A DNA stretch of 64,000 nucleotides from Pseudofrankia coriaricola (lineage in GTDB: Bacteria; Actinomycetota; Actinomycetes; Frankiales; Frankiaceae): assembly GCF_001854805.1 (NCBI RefSeq), contig NZ_MBLO01000125.1, positions 1 to 64,000 on the forward strand, given 5' to 3'. The position numbers were made by a program, and so were the translations under genes. Below are positions 52,696 to 63,834 of the stretch, piece by piece (position 1 is the stretch's first letter; each line of letters starts with the position of its first letter). Below the pieces are notes generated by a model. The model made no database searches. It was not told the origin of the DNA and saw only the letters and a program-made list of their open reading frames with translations.

Positions 52696-53178
52696 GTGAC
52701 GCACACACCGGACGCCGAGGACACGAGCTCGCCACCACACAACGGCAGGCACCACCCGAAGGTCGTCAACGAGCGAATGCTGCTCGCGCAGCGGCGGACC
52801 GGCCAGGAGCGGTTCGCCGACGCCGTCACCGGCTTCGCCGGCTCGATGTCATTCGTCTACCTGCACGTCGTCTGGTTCACCGTCTGGATCCTGCTCAACC
52901 AGGGCGCCTTTGGCGACAGGATAATCTTCGACCCGTTTCCCTACGGCCTGTTGACGATGATCGTCAGCCTGGAGGCGATCTTCCTGTCGACGTTCGTGAT
53001 GATCAGTCAGAACCGGGACACCCGCCGCCAGAACGTGCGCGCCGACCTGGACTACGAGACCACCGTCCGGTCCGAGGTCTGGTCGTCGCACATCGGCCGG
53101 CAGCTGGGCATCGACCCAGCCACGATCGAGGTCCGCGTCCAGGAGATCCTCCGCCGAACCGGCGCGCCATCGCCCTGA
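52696..53178 (+). CDS. DUF1003 membrane protein
   Basis: 160 residues. Two helices (AVTGFAGSMSFVYLHVVWFTVWILLNQ; YGLLTMIVSLEAIFLSTFVMISQNR) are followed by the conserved RADLDYETTVRSEVW. The family is a predicted small cytoplasmic-membrane protein without assigned function. It is divergent from the DUF6328 gene. Confidence 0.85.
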   Translation: MTHTPDAEDTSSPPHNGRHHPKVVNERMLLAQRRTGQERFADAVTGFAGSMSFVYLHVVWFTVWILLNQGAFGDRIIFDPFPYGLLTMIVSLEAIFLSTFVMISQNRDTRRQNVRADLDYETTVRSEVWSSHIGRQLGIDPATIEVRVQEILRRTGAPSP

Positions 53179-53371
53179 CGCCGGCCGCGGACGCCCGAGC
53201 ACCCGGCGGCGTCCGCGTCCCGGCACGGCCCGCCATACCGGGCAGAGGCGCGCGCCATGGACTGCCAGGGACGGCTGGAGCCGCTTGCTTCGGGCATTTC
53301 GGGCTGGCAGGCTGTCGTTTTGATCATTGGATTGTGACGCGGGCCATGGCAGGAAGCGAGGAGACGACGCG

Positions 53372-54199
53372 ATGGGCGGTCAGACCGAGGGGAACGGGCG
53401 AGTCGCGGGCAAGGTGGCCGTGGTGACCGGCGCCGCGTCCGGGATCGGCCGGGCGGTGACCCGGCGGCTCGCCGCCGAAGGCGCGCGGATCGTCGCGGCG
53501 GACATCGACGAGACGGGGTTAGGCAAGCTCACGGCGGAACTCGGCGAGGAGGTCGCCGCCGCCGCCCGGTGCGACGTCACCGTCGAGGAGGACGTCGCCG
53601 CGGTCGTCCAGCTCGCGGCCAGCCGCTTCGGCGGGCTCGACATCGTGGTCGCCAACGCGGGCGGGGGCTTTCTCGGGGAGATCGCCGACCACGACTACGC
53701 CGAATGGCGCCGGATCGTCGACCTCTGCCTGAACAGCGCCTTCCTCACCGTCAAGCACGCGGGCGCCGCGCTGCGCGCGGGCGGGCACGGCGGCTCGATC
53801 GTCGCGATGGCCAGCCTCAACGCGGTCCAGCCCGGCCGGGGTATGGGTGCCTACTGCGCGGCGAAGGCCGGCGTCGTCGCGCTCACCGAGGTCGCGGCGC
53901 TGGAGCTGGGCCGTCACGGCATCCGGGTGAACGCGGTCGCTCCGGGCCTCGTGCGCACCTCGCTCACGACGCCGCTCTGGGACGTCCCGGGGGTCGTCGA
54001 GGACTACGTCGAGAACGCCCCGCTCGGCCGGTTCGCCGAACCCGAGGAGATCGCGAACGTCGTGCTCTTCCTCGCATCGGACGAGGCCGCCTACGTCTCC
54101 GGCAGCCTCTACAGCGTCGACGGCGGCGCCCGCACCCGCCGCTACCCCGACGTCATCACCGCCCTCGAACGACTGCGACCGCCCTCGCCGGCCGACTGA
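53372..54199 (+). CDS. SDR-family oxidoreductase
   Basis: 275 residues. The Rossmann motif VAVVTGAASGIGRAV, the NANAG-type segment VVANAGGG, the catalytic Ser in MASLN and the YxxxK in YCAAK are all present, together with the C-terminal GSLYSVDGGA. This is a classical NAD(P)-dependent dehydrogenase/reductase of the 3-ketoacyl-reductase type; the substrate is unknown. ATG 53372 has GAGGAGA upstream. Confidence 0.92.
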   Translation: MGGQTEGNGRVAGKVAVVTGAASGIGRAVTRRLAAEGARIVAADIDETGLGKLTAELGEEVAAAARCDVTVEEDVAAVVQLAASRFGGLDIVVANAGGGFLGEIADHDYAEWRRIVDLCLNSAFLTVKHAGAALRAGGHGGSIVAMASLNAVQPGRGMGAYCAAKAGVVALTEVAALELGRHGIRVNAVAPGLVRTSLTTPLWDVPGVVEDYVENAPLGRFAEPEEIANVVLFLASDEAAYVSGSLYSVDGGARTRRYPDVITALERLRPPSPAD

Positions 54200-54212
54200 C
54201 CGCCAGCCGGCC

Positions 54213-56654
54213 TCAGGCCGCGGGCGGCTCTTCGGAAGCCAGGGCGGCCAGGACGGCGTCGGTGACCTCGCGGCGCCGGGCCTCGCCGACGACCTCGGCG
54301 CCGTCGGGCTCCTGGATGTAGAACGCGTCCACGACGTCGAGGCCGATGGTCGCGACGATCGCCGTACGCACGTCGACGCCGGCCCCGGCGAGCGCCCCCA
54401 CGATCCGGAACAGCACCCCGGCCCGGTCGGGGGCGCGCACCTCCAGCACCGTCCTCGACCCGGAGTCGTCGAACGTCGCTCGCGGCGGGCCCGGGGTACG
54501 CCACGGGCGGCGGGTCGCGTACGCCTCCTCACGGGCGGTGAGCTGGCCCCCGACGTCGAGCCGGCCCTCGAGCCCGCGGCGCACGTCGGCGAGCAGCCGG
54601 CTCGCGTCCGGCTCGCGTCCGTGCCGCCCGGCGACGGCGGCCTGCAACAGCGCCCGGCCGTTCGCGCCGCGGGCCGAGGCACGCCGGACGTCGAGGCGGT
54701 TGAGCGCGAGCACCCCGGTCGTGACGGCGAGCAGGCCCACGTGGTCCGGCGCGAGCACCACGATCTCGTACATGCCCTCGTCGGGCAGCCCGTTGACCTG
54801 GACGAGGTGCTCATCGGGCAGCTCGAGCAGGGCGCGCTGGCGGTCGGTCAGCTCGCCGGGGTACGGCACCGGGCCACCGCCGAGGACGGCCAGCGCGCGG
54901 GTGACCAGGTCGTTGATGAGACGGGCCTTCCAGGCGCTCCACGCCGTCGCGCCGGTCGCCTGGGAGTCGGCCTGGGTCAGCTTGTGCAGCAGGGTGAGCA
55001 CCTGCGTGCTGCCGGCGGCGGCCGCGACCGCCTCGATCGTGGCCGGGTCGTCGATGTCGCGGTGGGTCGCGGCGTCCGGCAGCAGCAGGTGGTGGCGGAC
55101 CATCGCGATCAGCACGTCCACGTCGGCGGGCGGCAGGCCGAGGCGGGGCCCGAGCTTCTCGACGATGACGATGCCGGCGTCGGTGTGGTCGCCGGGATAG
55201 CCCTTACCGATGTCGTGCAGCAGCGCGCCCAGCAGCAGCAGGTCGGGCCGGTCGACCTCGCGGGTGTGATCGGCCGCCCGCGCCGCCGTCTCCATCAGGT
55301 GCCGGTCGACGGTGTAGCGGTGGTACGGGTTGCGCTGGGGCCGGCTGCGCACCGCCGCCCACTCCGGCAGGATCCGGGTGAGCAGGCCGACCTGGTCGAG
55401 CGACTCCAGCACCGGCACGGCGTTGTCGCCGGCGGCGAGCAGCGCGACGAAGGCGTCCCTGGCCGCGCCCGGCCACGGGTCCGGCAGCGGGGGTGTCTCG
55501 CGGGCGAATCGGTCGACCGCGAACCTGCCGAGCGGGATGCCGGCGCGGGCGGCGGCGGCCGCGGCCCGCAGCACCAGCGCCGGGTCGGCCGCGGGGTCCG
55601 CGTCCCTGGCGAGCAGGACCTCGCCGTCCTGCTCGACGACCCCGGCGGCGAGCGGGCGGCGTACCGGTCTGCGCGAGCGCCAGCGCGACTGGGAGCGCAG
55701 CGCCGCGGACACCCGGTGCCACGTGGTGTCCCAGGTCCACGAGATCGTCCGGCCGGCATCGGCGATGGCGTGCGCGAGGGCGAACGAGTCCGGCTCGCCG
55801 AGCGCGCCTGGCCTGCCCAGTTCGGCCGGCTCGCCGGGCTGGGCGGGTTCGCGGGTCCCGCCGGACCCGGTGGGCTCGGCCGGCTCGGCCCGATAGCCGA
55901 GCGCCGCGGCGACCGAGGTGCCGTCCTGGAGCAGCAACCGGTCCTGGTCACGGCCAGCGGCGAGCCGGCGGACCTCGCCGCGGACGTCGAGCAGCATCCG
56001 CTGGGCGGCGAGCACCCGCTCGCCCGGAGCCTCGGCGACCCAGGCGGCGGCGAGCGCGTGCAACGCCTGCACGTCGCGCAGCCCACCCCGGGACTCCTTG
56101 AGGTCGGGTTCCAGCAGGAACGCGACCTCGCCGGCCCGGCGGGCGCGTTCGGCGTGCAGCTCGGCGAGTTCGGGCAGCCGGCGGCTGGCCCGGGCACGCC
56201 AGCGGGCCCGCACGGCCTCGGCAAGCCTGGTCGCGAGTGCCTCGTCACCGGCGACCAGGCGGGCGTCGAGCAGGCCGAGGGCCGCCTTCATGTCGCCGTC
56301 GGCGACCGAGACGGCCTGCTCGACCGTGCGGACGCTGTGGTCGAGGCCGACGCCCGCGTCCCAGACCGGGTACCAGATGCCGTCGGCGACCGCGGCGACG
56401 GCACGCGCACCGCGCCGGCCGTCGTGCAGCAGCACCAAGTCGAGGTCGGTGCCGAAGGCCGGCTCGCCGCGGCCATAGCCACCCACGGCGAGCAGGGCGA
56501 CGCCGGGGCCCGGATCGCCGAACAGGGCCCGCAGCGCGACGTCGGCACGCTCGGTGAGCGCGACCCGCAGCGGGGCTCCGATCAGATCGGGAAACGCGCC
56601 GTCCCGTCCACGCAACGCCGCGAGCTCGGCTGCCACGTCCACCCCGTGCTCCAC
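54213..56654 (-). CDS. glnD: PII uridylyl/adenylyltransferase GlnD
   Basis: 813 residues. Nucleotidyltransferase core GGYGRGEPAFGTDLDLVLLHDG; a helical domain; an HD domain (HLMETAARAADHTREVDRPDLLLLGALLHDIGKGYPGDHTDAG); and two C-terminal ACT domains (YEIVVLAPDHVGLLAVTTGVLALNRLDV; LEVRAPDRAGVLFRIVGALAGAGVDV). GlnD modifies the PII protein according to glutamine level; in actinobacteria the modification is adenylylation. GTG 56654 has GGAGGTGGG upstream. A Gly/Glu/Pro-rich insert lies near residues 265-290. Last gene of the nitrogen cluster. Confidence 0.93.
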   Translation of the reverse strand: MEHGVDVAAELAALRGRDGAFPDLIGAPLRVALTERADVALRALFGDPGPGVALLAVGGYGRGEPAFGTDLDLVLLHDGRRGARAVAAVADGIWYPVWDAGVGLDHSVRTVEQAVSVADGDMKAALGLLDARLVAGDEALATRLAEAVRARWRARASRRLPELAELHAERARRAGEVAFLLEPDLKESRGGLRDVQALHALAAAWVAEAPGERVLAAQRMLLDVRGEVRRLAAGRDQDRLLLQDGTSVAAALGYRAEPAEPTGSGGTREPAQPGEPAELGRPGALGEPDSFALAHAIADAGRTISWTWDTTWHRVSAALRSQSRWRSRRPVRRPLAAGVVEQDGEVLLARDADPAADPALVLRAAAAAARAGIPLGRFAVDRFARETPPLPDPWPGAARDAFVALLAAGDNAVPVLESLDQVGLLTRILPEWAAVRSRPQRNPYHRYTVDRHLMETAARAADHTREVDRPDLLLLGALLHDIGKGYPGDHTDAGIVIVEKLGPRLGLPPADVDVLIAMVRHHLLLPDAATHRDIDDPATIEAVAAAAGSTQVLTLLHKLTQADSQATGATAWSAWKARLINDLVTRALAVLGGGPVPYPGELTDRQRALLELPDEHLVQVNGLPDEGMYEIVVLAPDHVGLLAVTTGVLALNRLDVRRASARGANGRALLQAAVAGRHGREPDASRLLADVRRGLEGRLDVGGQLTAREEAYATRRPWRTPGPPRATFDDSGSRTVLEVRAPDRAGVLFRIVGALAGAGVDVRTAIVATIGLDVVDAFYIQEPDGAEVVGEARRREVTDAVLAALASEEPPAA

Positions 56655-56768
56655 CGCGCGCCCACCTCCAGATCCGTCATACAAGTCAGATCCTTACGCG
56701 ACGGACACCTGTGCCGCTCGCCAATGGGGACGGCGGTAGGCGCCGGCGCATCGCGACGAGCGGACAAG

Positions 56769-56800
56769 GCGGGGGCAGGCCGGTCTCGGCCTGCCCCCGC
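56769..56800 (-). terminator. Hairpin between glnK and glnD
   Basis: Perfect 13-bp arms GCGGGGGCAGGCC / GGCCTGCCCCCGC around GGTCTC. It should reduce read-through from glnK into glnD. Confidence 0.75.
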
Positions 56801-56886
56801 CCATCACGGTCGCACTACCGAAGCAGAGGAGGAGCGATCAGAACTTCTCGCGGTGTCGCGTCCGGAGGCTCCGGCGCTCCCCGGTG

Positions 56887-58834
<1,948 letters not shown>

Positions 58835-58986
58835 GTGCCTCCCCCGATCACGCGCTAGCTCCGGGCAGCATGCCCGGGAGTGTGTGCGTCCTCCTCACCG
58901 GGTACTCAAAGGGCATGTGACCACGTATCGGGGCGTGCCGGACGACCGACGCGAACCGAGCGGGACCGCAACCGGGTCGATACAGC

Positions 58987-59028
58987 AAGGTGGGGGTGCG
59001 CCGGCTGAAACCGACGCACCCCCACCTT
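58987..59028 (-). terminator. Hairpin between amtB1 and amtB2
   Basis: 14-bp arms AAGGTGGGGGTGCG (58987-59000) and CGCACCCCCACCTT (59015-59028). It implies amtB1 is largely its own unit and amtB2-glnK has a separate or read-through promoter. Confidence 0.8.
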
Positions 59029-59106
59029 CCGTGCTGTGTACCTACCGGGGCGGCGACGAGACGAACTCCCCCACCCCGGTCAGGCTCGCGACGCTGGCCC
59101 GTACGT

Positions 59107-60450
59107 TCAGGCCTGCGCCTCTTCCGGCACCTTGACCGGGGCGACGGTCGTCGAGGCGGAACCCGCACCGCCGACCGAGCTGAACCGGTACGCGGTCTCG
59201 CCGTGCTGCGCCTCGTCGAGGCCGATCTCCTCATGGTCGTCGCTGAGGCGACCGTTCAGGACGTACTTGACGAACAGGGCGAGGATCGCGGTACCGACGG
59301 CCGAGTAGCCGACAGTGGCACCGACGGTCATCGCCTGGTAGCCGAGAACGCTCCATGGACCGCCGTAGAAGATGCCGTCCTTGCCGGCAGCGTTCACGTC
59401 GACGGTGCCGAAGAAGCCAATCAGCAGGGCGCCGAGAACACCGCCGACCAGGTGGACGGCACCGACGTCGAGCGCATCGTCAATCCCGACCTTGCCCTTG
59501 ATGGCCGTAGCCAGGGCGCAGAGGGCACCGGCGATGGCGCCGATCGCGATGGCGCCCATCGGCGAGACGAAACCACAGGCCGGGGTGATGGCGACCAGAC
59601 CGGCGACGGCACCGGAGGCAGCACCCAGGGTGGTCGGCTTGCCGTCACGCAGCCACTCGATAGCGACCCACGCGAGCGAGGCGACACCGGTGGCGATCTG
59701 GGTGTTCAGGAACGCCCACGCGGCCAGCGAGCCGGAGCCCAGGGCCGAACCGGCGTTGAACCCGAACCAGCCGAACCACAGGATGCTCGCGCCGAGGACG
59801 ACGTACGGCACGTTGTGCGGACGGAAGTCCCCACCCGGCCAGCCCTTGCGGCGACCGAGCACGAGCGCCAGGACGACACCCGCGGCACCGGCGTTCGCGT
59901 GGACGACCGTGCCGCCAGCGAAGTCGAGCGCGCCCTTCTTGAACAGCCAGCCGTTCACGTTCCAGACCCAGTACGCGATCGGCGAGTAGATCAGGATCGA
60001 CCACAGGGCGATGAAGACGACGAACGCGCCGAACTTGAGGCGGTCCGCACTCGCGCCGGTGATCAGAGCCGGCGTGATGATGGCGAACATCATCTGGAAG
60101 GCGATGAAGACGACGGTGTGAACGCCGCCGCCCTCCGGGTTGTACACGGCCGTGACGTGGTCGCCGATGTTCTGCAGCGCAGCGAAGTCGAAGCCACCGA
60201 AGAAGCCGTTCGTCGCCGGCCCGAAGGCGATGCTGTAGCCGACCAGGGTCCACAGCAGCGTCACGATCCCGATGCAGAAGAAGTTCTGCATCAGCATGCC
60301 CAGGACGTGCTTGGTGCGGACCATGCCACCGTAGAAGAACGCGAGGCCCGGCGTCATGAAGAGCACCAGCGCCGCGCTGGTGAGCAACCAGGCGTCGTTG
60401 GCGGACAACCCCGCGTTGGTGACAGCGTCCGTTAGTTCCTGTTGGGACAT
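59107..60450 (-). CDS. amtB: Ammonium transporter AmtB1
   Basis: 447 residues. All channel landmarks are present: AFQMMFAIITPAL (Phe103 and Phe107), YWVW, FAGGTVVHANAG (first pore His), WFGWFGFNAGSA (Phe215, Ser219) and GAVHLVGGVLG (second His). It takes up ammonium/ammonia and is regulated by GlnK. The C-tail is long and acidic. The start is ATG 60450. A full GlnR box lies 114-151 bp upstream, so it should be induced under nitrogen limitation. Confidence 0.95.
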   Translation of the reverse strand: MSQQELTDAVTNAGLSANDAWLLTSAALVLFMTPGLAFFYGGMVRTKHVLGMLMQNFFCIGIVTLLWTLVGYSIAFGPATNGFFGGFDFAALQNIGDHVTAVYNPEGGGVHTVVFIAFQMMFAIITPALITGASADRLKFGAFVVFIALWSILIYSPIAYWVWNVNGWLFKKGALDFAGGTVVHANAGAAGVVLALVLGRRKGWPGGDFRPHNVPYVVLGASILWFGWFGFNAGSALGSGSLAAWAFLNTQIATGVASLAWVAIEWLRDGKPTTLGAASGAVAGLVAITPACGFVSPMGAIAIGAIAGALCALATAIKGKVGIDDALDVGAVHLVGGVLGALLIGFFGTVDVNAAGKDGIFYGGPWSVLGYQAMTVGATVGYSAVGTAILALFVKYVLNGRLSDDHEEIGLDEAQHGETAYRFSSVGGAGSASTTVAPVKVPEEAQA

Positions 60451-60563
60451 ATCTCTCCCGTCGTTCTCCCCCCGCGCGAGCGGCCGCGCGGACTGCGGTC
60501 CACCGGTTCGCTGCCCGCGGCACTCGTCCCGGATCCTCCGGAGTCGAAGGTTCTTCAGGGCGT

Positions 60564-60601
60564 GTTCCGGACCAGTGACCGCCCTGTTTCTTGTGTGTGA
60601 A
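60564..60601 (-). promoter_or_regulatory. GlnR box upstream of amtB1
   Basis: Read on the minus strand: TTCAC-N6-GAAAC-N6-GTCAC-N6-GGAAC, with all three spacers exactly 6. The actinobacterial GlnR consensus is GTnAC-N6-GnAAC repeated. Only the first base of the first block deviates. glnR itself is at 29087. Confidence 0.85.
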
Positions 60602-60686
60602 TTCGCCAAATTGGGCGCGTCGTGGTCGACTCGGGTGTGCCGGCTGTAGATCCTTCGGAACCCTACGTGTCACCCGGCGCGGATGC

Positions 60687-60712
60687 GTGACTGTCAAACT
60701 TCGGACAGTTAC
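60687..60712. promoter_or_regulatory. Imperfect inverted repeat in the amtB1 / NlpC intergenic region
   Basis: GTGACTGTC / GACAGTTAC, 9-bp arms with one mismatch and an 8-bp spacer. It may be a second, degenerate GlnR site or an operator for the NlpC/P60 gene. Confidence 0.3.
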
Positions 60713-60810
60713 TGTGACGCGCCGTGTGCACCACGCCGTCGGAGGGCTCCCATAGGGGCAGTGGTCTGTCTCAAAGATCACCGGAGACAAGGAGTTGGCT
60801 CGAACGGGCT

Positions 60811-62097
60811 GTGTCGCAGCCCGCGCGGCACGGCCGGCCACCCAGCGTCCGGGTGTCGCTGGGTTTCCTGATCTCCGGATGGCTGTTCCTCGCCCCCGGC
60901 ATGGCCCCCGCATGGGCGAGCCCTGTTGCTCCGTCGGTCGACGGGAGCCCCTCGGCAGGGGTCGGCGATGGTGGCTCGTCCGACACGATCGACGGGATCA
61001 TGGCCCAGATCGCGGCCGCCCGCGGCGAACTCGCGGATCTCGACGCCAAGCTGTCGACAGCCACCGAGGCGTTCGACGCGGGTCGGATCCGGCTCGGTCA
61101 GGCGAGAGCCGCCGTCGACGACGCCGAGGCCCGCGTCGACCGGGCCGACACCGCGGTCCAGGACGCCGTCCAGGAAAGGCGCGGGCTTGCGGCATCCGCG
61201 TACCGCGCCGGCGGACTGGACGCGCTGTCGGCGATCCTCACCGGCGATCCGGGCGGCGCGCTGGACCGGGCCGGCGCGCTGGACGCGCTGGCGCGCCGGG
61301 CCCGCGTCGCCGAGACCCGGGAGCGGCTGGCCCGCGTCGACCTGACCGAGGCACGCGCCATCGCTCGCACGACGATGGCGGACGCGCAGGGCGCCCTTGA
61401 CGCCGTCACCGACCAGAAACGGATCATCGAGACGTCGGCGGGCACGCAGCGCACCCTGCTCGACGGCCTGATCGTCAAGCAGGCCGACCTGGAACGTCAG
61501 GCCAGGGAGCGGGAGGCCGCGGCGCGGCAGGCGCGGCAGCAGGCCGCGGCCGCCGAGGCCGCGCGGATCGCCCAGGCCGCCGCCGACGAGCAGACGAGGC
61601 TGCGCCAGCAGTCCGGCCTGGTCCAGCAGGCGAGCGACACCTTCGCCGCCACCCCGGTCACGCCGGCCACCCCGGTCACGCCCGCCAGTCCAGCCCCGCC
61701 CGCACCGGCGGCAGCGGGCGCACCCCCGCCGCCGGTGGCTGGGGGCGGCGGCGCGGCGGCCGCCGTCGCCGAGGCGCACCGGCAGATCGGCAAGCCATAC
61801 GTGTGGGGGGCGGAGGGGCCGGACGCGTTCGACTGCTCCGGCCTGACACAGTGGGTATGGGCGAAGGCCGGTGTCCAGCTCCCGCACTACACCGGCGACC
61901 AGTGGAGCGCGGGCCGGCACGTGTCCCGCGACCAGCTCATCCCCGGTGACCTGGTGTTCTTCAACGCGGCTCTGGATCACGTCGGCATCTACATCGGCAA
62001 CGACCAGATGATCCACGCCCCGCACACCGGCGCCGTCGTCCGCGTGGAGAACGTGTGGTGGTCCAGCTTCCAGGGGGCCGTCCGCCCGTCCGGCTGA
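60811..62097 (+). CDS. Secreted NlpC/P60 peptidoglycan endopeptidase, RipA-like
   Basis: 428 residues. A signal peptide (RVSLGFLISGWLFLAPGMAPAWAS) is followed by a long coiled coil (residues 60-270), a Pro/Ala linker with VTPATPVTPASPAPP, and an NlpC/P60 domain (IGKPYVWGAEGPDAFDCSGLTQWVWAKAG .. GDLVFFNAALDHVGIYIGNDQMIHAP) with the Cys-His-His triad visible. It cleaves stem peptides of peptidoglycan, usually between D-Glu and meso-DAP. GTG 60811 suits the signal peptide; GTG 60724 is the longest alternative. The start is uncertain. Confidence 0.9.
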   Translation: MSQPARHGRPPSVRVSLGFLISGWLFLAPGMAPAWASPVAPSVDGSPSAGVGDGGSSDTIDGIMAQIAAARGELADLDAKLSTATEAFDAGRIRLGQARAAVDDAEARVDRADTAVQDAVQERRGLAASAYRAGGLDALSAILTGDPGGALDRAGALDALARRARVAETRERLARVDLTEARAIARTTMADAQGALDAVTDQKRIIETSAGTQRTLLDGLIVKQADLERQAREREAAARQARQQAAAAEAARIAQAAADEQTRLRQQSGLVQQASDTFAATPVTPATPVTPASPAPPAPAAAGAPPPPVAGGGGAAAAVAEAHRQIGKPYVWGAEGPDAFDCSGLTQWVWAKAGVQLPHYTGDQWSAGRHVSRDQLIPGDLVFFNAALDHVGIYIGNDQMIHAPHTGAVVRVENVWWSSFQGAVRPSG

Positions 62098-62136
62098 GCC
62101 CGGTCAGCGCCGGCCGGGACCCGCGACAACGGGGGG

Positions 62137-62163
62137 TTGACAACGACAACCCTGGGTTGTCGT
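62137..62163 (+). promoter_or_regulatory. TTGACA promoter element and palindromic operator
   Basis: TTGACA at 62137-62142 is followed at once by ACGACAACCC-T-GGGTTGTCGT (62143-62163), ending 10 bp before the ATG of the small HTH protein. A dimeric HTH protein bound there would block its own transcription. Confidence 0.65.
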
Positions 62164-62173
62164 CGTAGGCCTC

Positions 62174-62386
62174 ATGAACGAGCACACACAGGAACAGCGG
62201 CAGGCCTTCGACCGGCTACGACGGGTTCGGACAGAGGCTCTTGAGCACGCCCGGAGGACCCAGGAACTCGCGCTCGAGCGCCGCGACCTGATCCGGGCTT
62301 TGATCGCGGAAGGCTTCTCCCAGGCCGACGTCGCCCGCGAGCTGGGCGTCACCCGCCAGGCCGTCCAGAAGATGCTTGCCTGCTGA
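62174..62386 (+). CDS. Small helix-turn-helix protein (70 aa)
   Basis: An N-terminal charged coiled coil (EQRQAFDRLRRVRTEALEHARRTQELALERRDLIRALIAEG) is followed by a clear HTH (FSQADVARELGVTRQAVQKMLAC), similar to region-4-like or transposase-type HTHs. The coil suggests dimers. The operator palindrome directly upstream implies autorepression. No ribosome site is visible, so the message may be leaderless. Confidence 0.8.
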   Translation: MNEHTQEQRQAFDRLRRVRTEALEHARRTQELALERRDLIRALIAEGFSQADVARELGVTRQAVQKMLAC

Positions 62387-62527
62387 CGGCGATGCCGCTG
62401 GCCGACGGCGAGAGCGCCGTGACCGGTCACGACCGGCCCGGGAATCAGCCGTGGGAGCTCAGGCCAGAGGAACTCGGCTCAGGAGGACCACCCGAACTCC
62501 GGGTGGATCGCCAGAACCCCGGACGCG

Positions 62528-62752
62528 CTATCCGAACTGCTCGGCCATGTCGACGAGCTCCTTGCAGCGCGGGCAGACCGGGAATCGCTGAGGGTCCCGG
62601 ACCGGTTCGAACTTGAAACCGCACAGGGCGGTCACCCTGCCGCCTTCGATGGACGCACGGACGATCTCCTCGCGGCGGGCGAAGTGGGCGTGGTCGTCCC
62701 CCTCGCCGGTACGCGTATCGGACGTCTCTGGCCGGATCTGCGTCGTGCTCAC
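62528..62752 (-). CDS. DUF3039 zinc-ribbon-like protein
   Basis: 74 residues: DDHAHFARREEIVRASIEGG then RVTALCGFKFEPVRDPQRFPVCPRCKELVDMAEQF. The family has three cysteines (ALCG, CPRC) and an acidic start, and is found in most actinobacteria with unknown role. GTG 62752 is chosen by similarity. It is divergent from the IdeR-type gene. Confidence 0.83.
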   Translation of the reverse strand: MSTTQIRPETSDTRTGEGDDHAHFARREEIVRASIEGGRVTALCGFKFEPVRDPQRFPVCPRCKELVDMAEQFG

Positions 62753-62919
62753 CCGTCGAGTGTAGGTCGCGGCGGCTCGTTGGCCACCCCTGGGCCGCCG
62801 TGCGGCCGGAGCGCGAGCAGGATTCGCGCGCGAGGACCAGTCGGCACCACCGACGCGGCCCACACGGCTCTTGCCCCGGCGGCAGGCGGCGTACTCTTAG
62901 GAATGGACGAAGGAGACCG

Positions 62920-63600
62920 GTGACTGCACTGATCGACAGTACCGAGATGTACCTCCGTACCCTGTATGAGCTACGGGAAGAGGGCATCCCGCCACTACGG
63001 GCGCGCCTGGTGGAGCGGCTGCACGTCAGCGCTCCCGCCGCGAGCGAGTCCACGGCTCGGCTGGCGCACGAGGGACTCGTCTCCCTCGCCGAGGACCGGA
63101 CGGTCCAGTTCACCGAGAAGGGGCTCCTCCGGGCCACCGCGGTGATGCGCAAGCACCGGCTCGCCGAGCTGCTACTCACGAAGATCATCGGTCTCGACTG
63201 GGCGCTGGTCCACAACGAGGCCTGCCGCTGGGAGCACGTGATCTCCGACGAGGTCGAAGCCCGGCTCACGGTCATCCTCGGCGACCCCAAGCGATGCCCG
63301 TTCGGGAACGAGATCCCGCCGCCCACCGACCAGTTCGTGGGCGGCAACGGCTCCCCGACCAGCCTCCTCGCCAGCGCGGACCTCGCCGGTGGCAAGAGCA
63401 GGCCGGTCACCGTCGGCTGGATCTCCGAGCGGCTGCAGGCTCATGAGGGCACGATGAGGCGACTGCAGGAAAACGGGATCATTCCCGGCGCCCCGATCGT
63501 CGTCGAGTCCCACGGTGACCTCGTCAGCATCCGCCAGGACACCGACAGGCCCACCGAGTTCGACCGCCGCACCGCCTCCCTCGTCTACGTCGACCCCTGA
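62920..63600 (+). CDS. ideR: IdeR/DtxR-type iron-dependent repressor
   Basis: 226 residues, the length of IdeR. The N-terminal HTH is LIDSTEMYLRTLYELREEGIPPLRARLVERLHVSAPAASESTARLAHEGLV. Metal ligands are in place: Met in TEMYL, His and Glu in MRKHRLAE, and the set in VHNEACRWEHV (His, Cys, Glu, His). A C-terminal SH3-like domain is present (PGAPIVVESHGDLVSIR). With Fe2+ it should repress genes with boxes such as those before efeUO at 40898-40946. Some positions differ from IdeR (SAPAASEST), so a paralogue cannot be excluded. AAGGAG precedes GTG 62920. Confidence 0.85.
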   Translation: MTALIDSTEMYLRTLYELREEGIPPLRARLVERLHVSAPAASESTARLAHEGLVSLAEDRTVQFTEKGLLRATAVMRKHRLAELLLTKIIGLDWALVHNEACRWEHVISDEVEARLTVILGDPKRCPFGNEIPPPTDQFVGGNGSPTSLLASADLAGGKSRPVTVGWISERLQAHEGTMRRLQENGIIPGAPIVVESHGDLVSIRQDTDRPTEFDRRTASLVYVDP

Positions 63601-63761
63601 CCTCCCCCGGCCCGCGCGCGGGGCCCCACGGTCTCGCGCTCCGAGTCCCAAGTGGAACGACCGCGCCCGCGATCCGCCGCCCAGGCGGCGTATTCTCGCC
63701 TGGTCACCGCTGACCCGAGATCGCCCCGCCCGGGGCGGTCCACGGCCACGGAGACCGCCAA

Positions 63762-63834
63762 GCCCTCGTAGCTCAGTGGATAGAGCGACCGCCTCCTAAG
63801 CGGTAGGCCGCAGGTCCGATTCCTGCCGGGGGCA
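63762..63834 (+). tRNA. tRNA-Arg (anticodon CCT)
   Basis: A 73-nt cloverleaf: acceptor GCCCTCG / CGGGGGC with one G-T pair, D-arm GCTC/GAGC, anticodon stem ACCGC/GCGGT with loop CTCCTAA (anticodon CCT at 63795-63797), and T-arm GCAGG-TCCGATT-CCTGC. CCA is not encoded. It reads AGG codons. Confidence 0.95.

Noticed and set aside
60660-60810. A c-di-AMP (ydaO) riboswitch before the NlpC/P60 gene
   Set aside because: Such switches often precede cell-wall hydrolase genes, but the conserved blocks were not found here.
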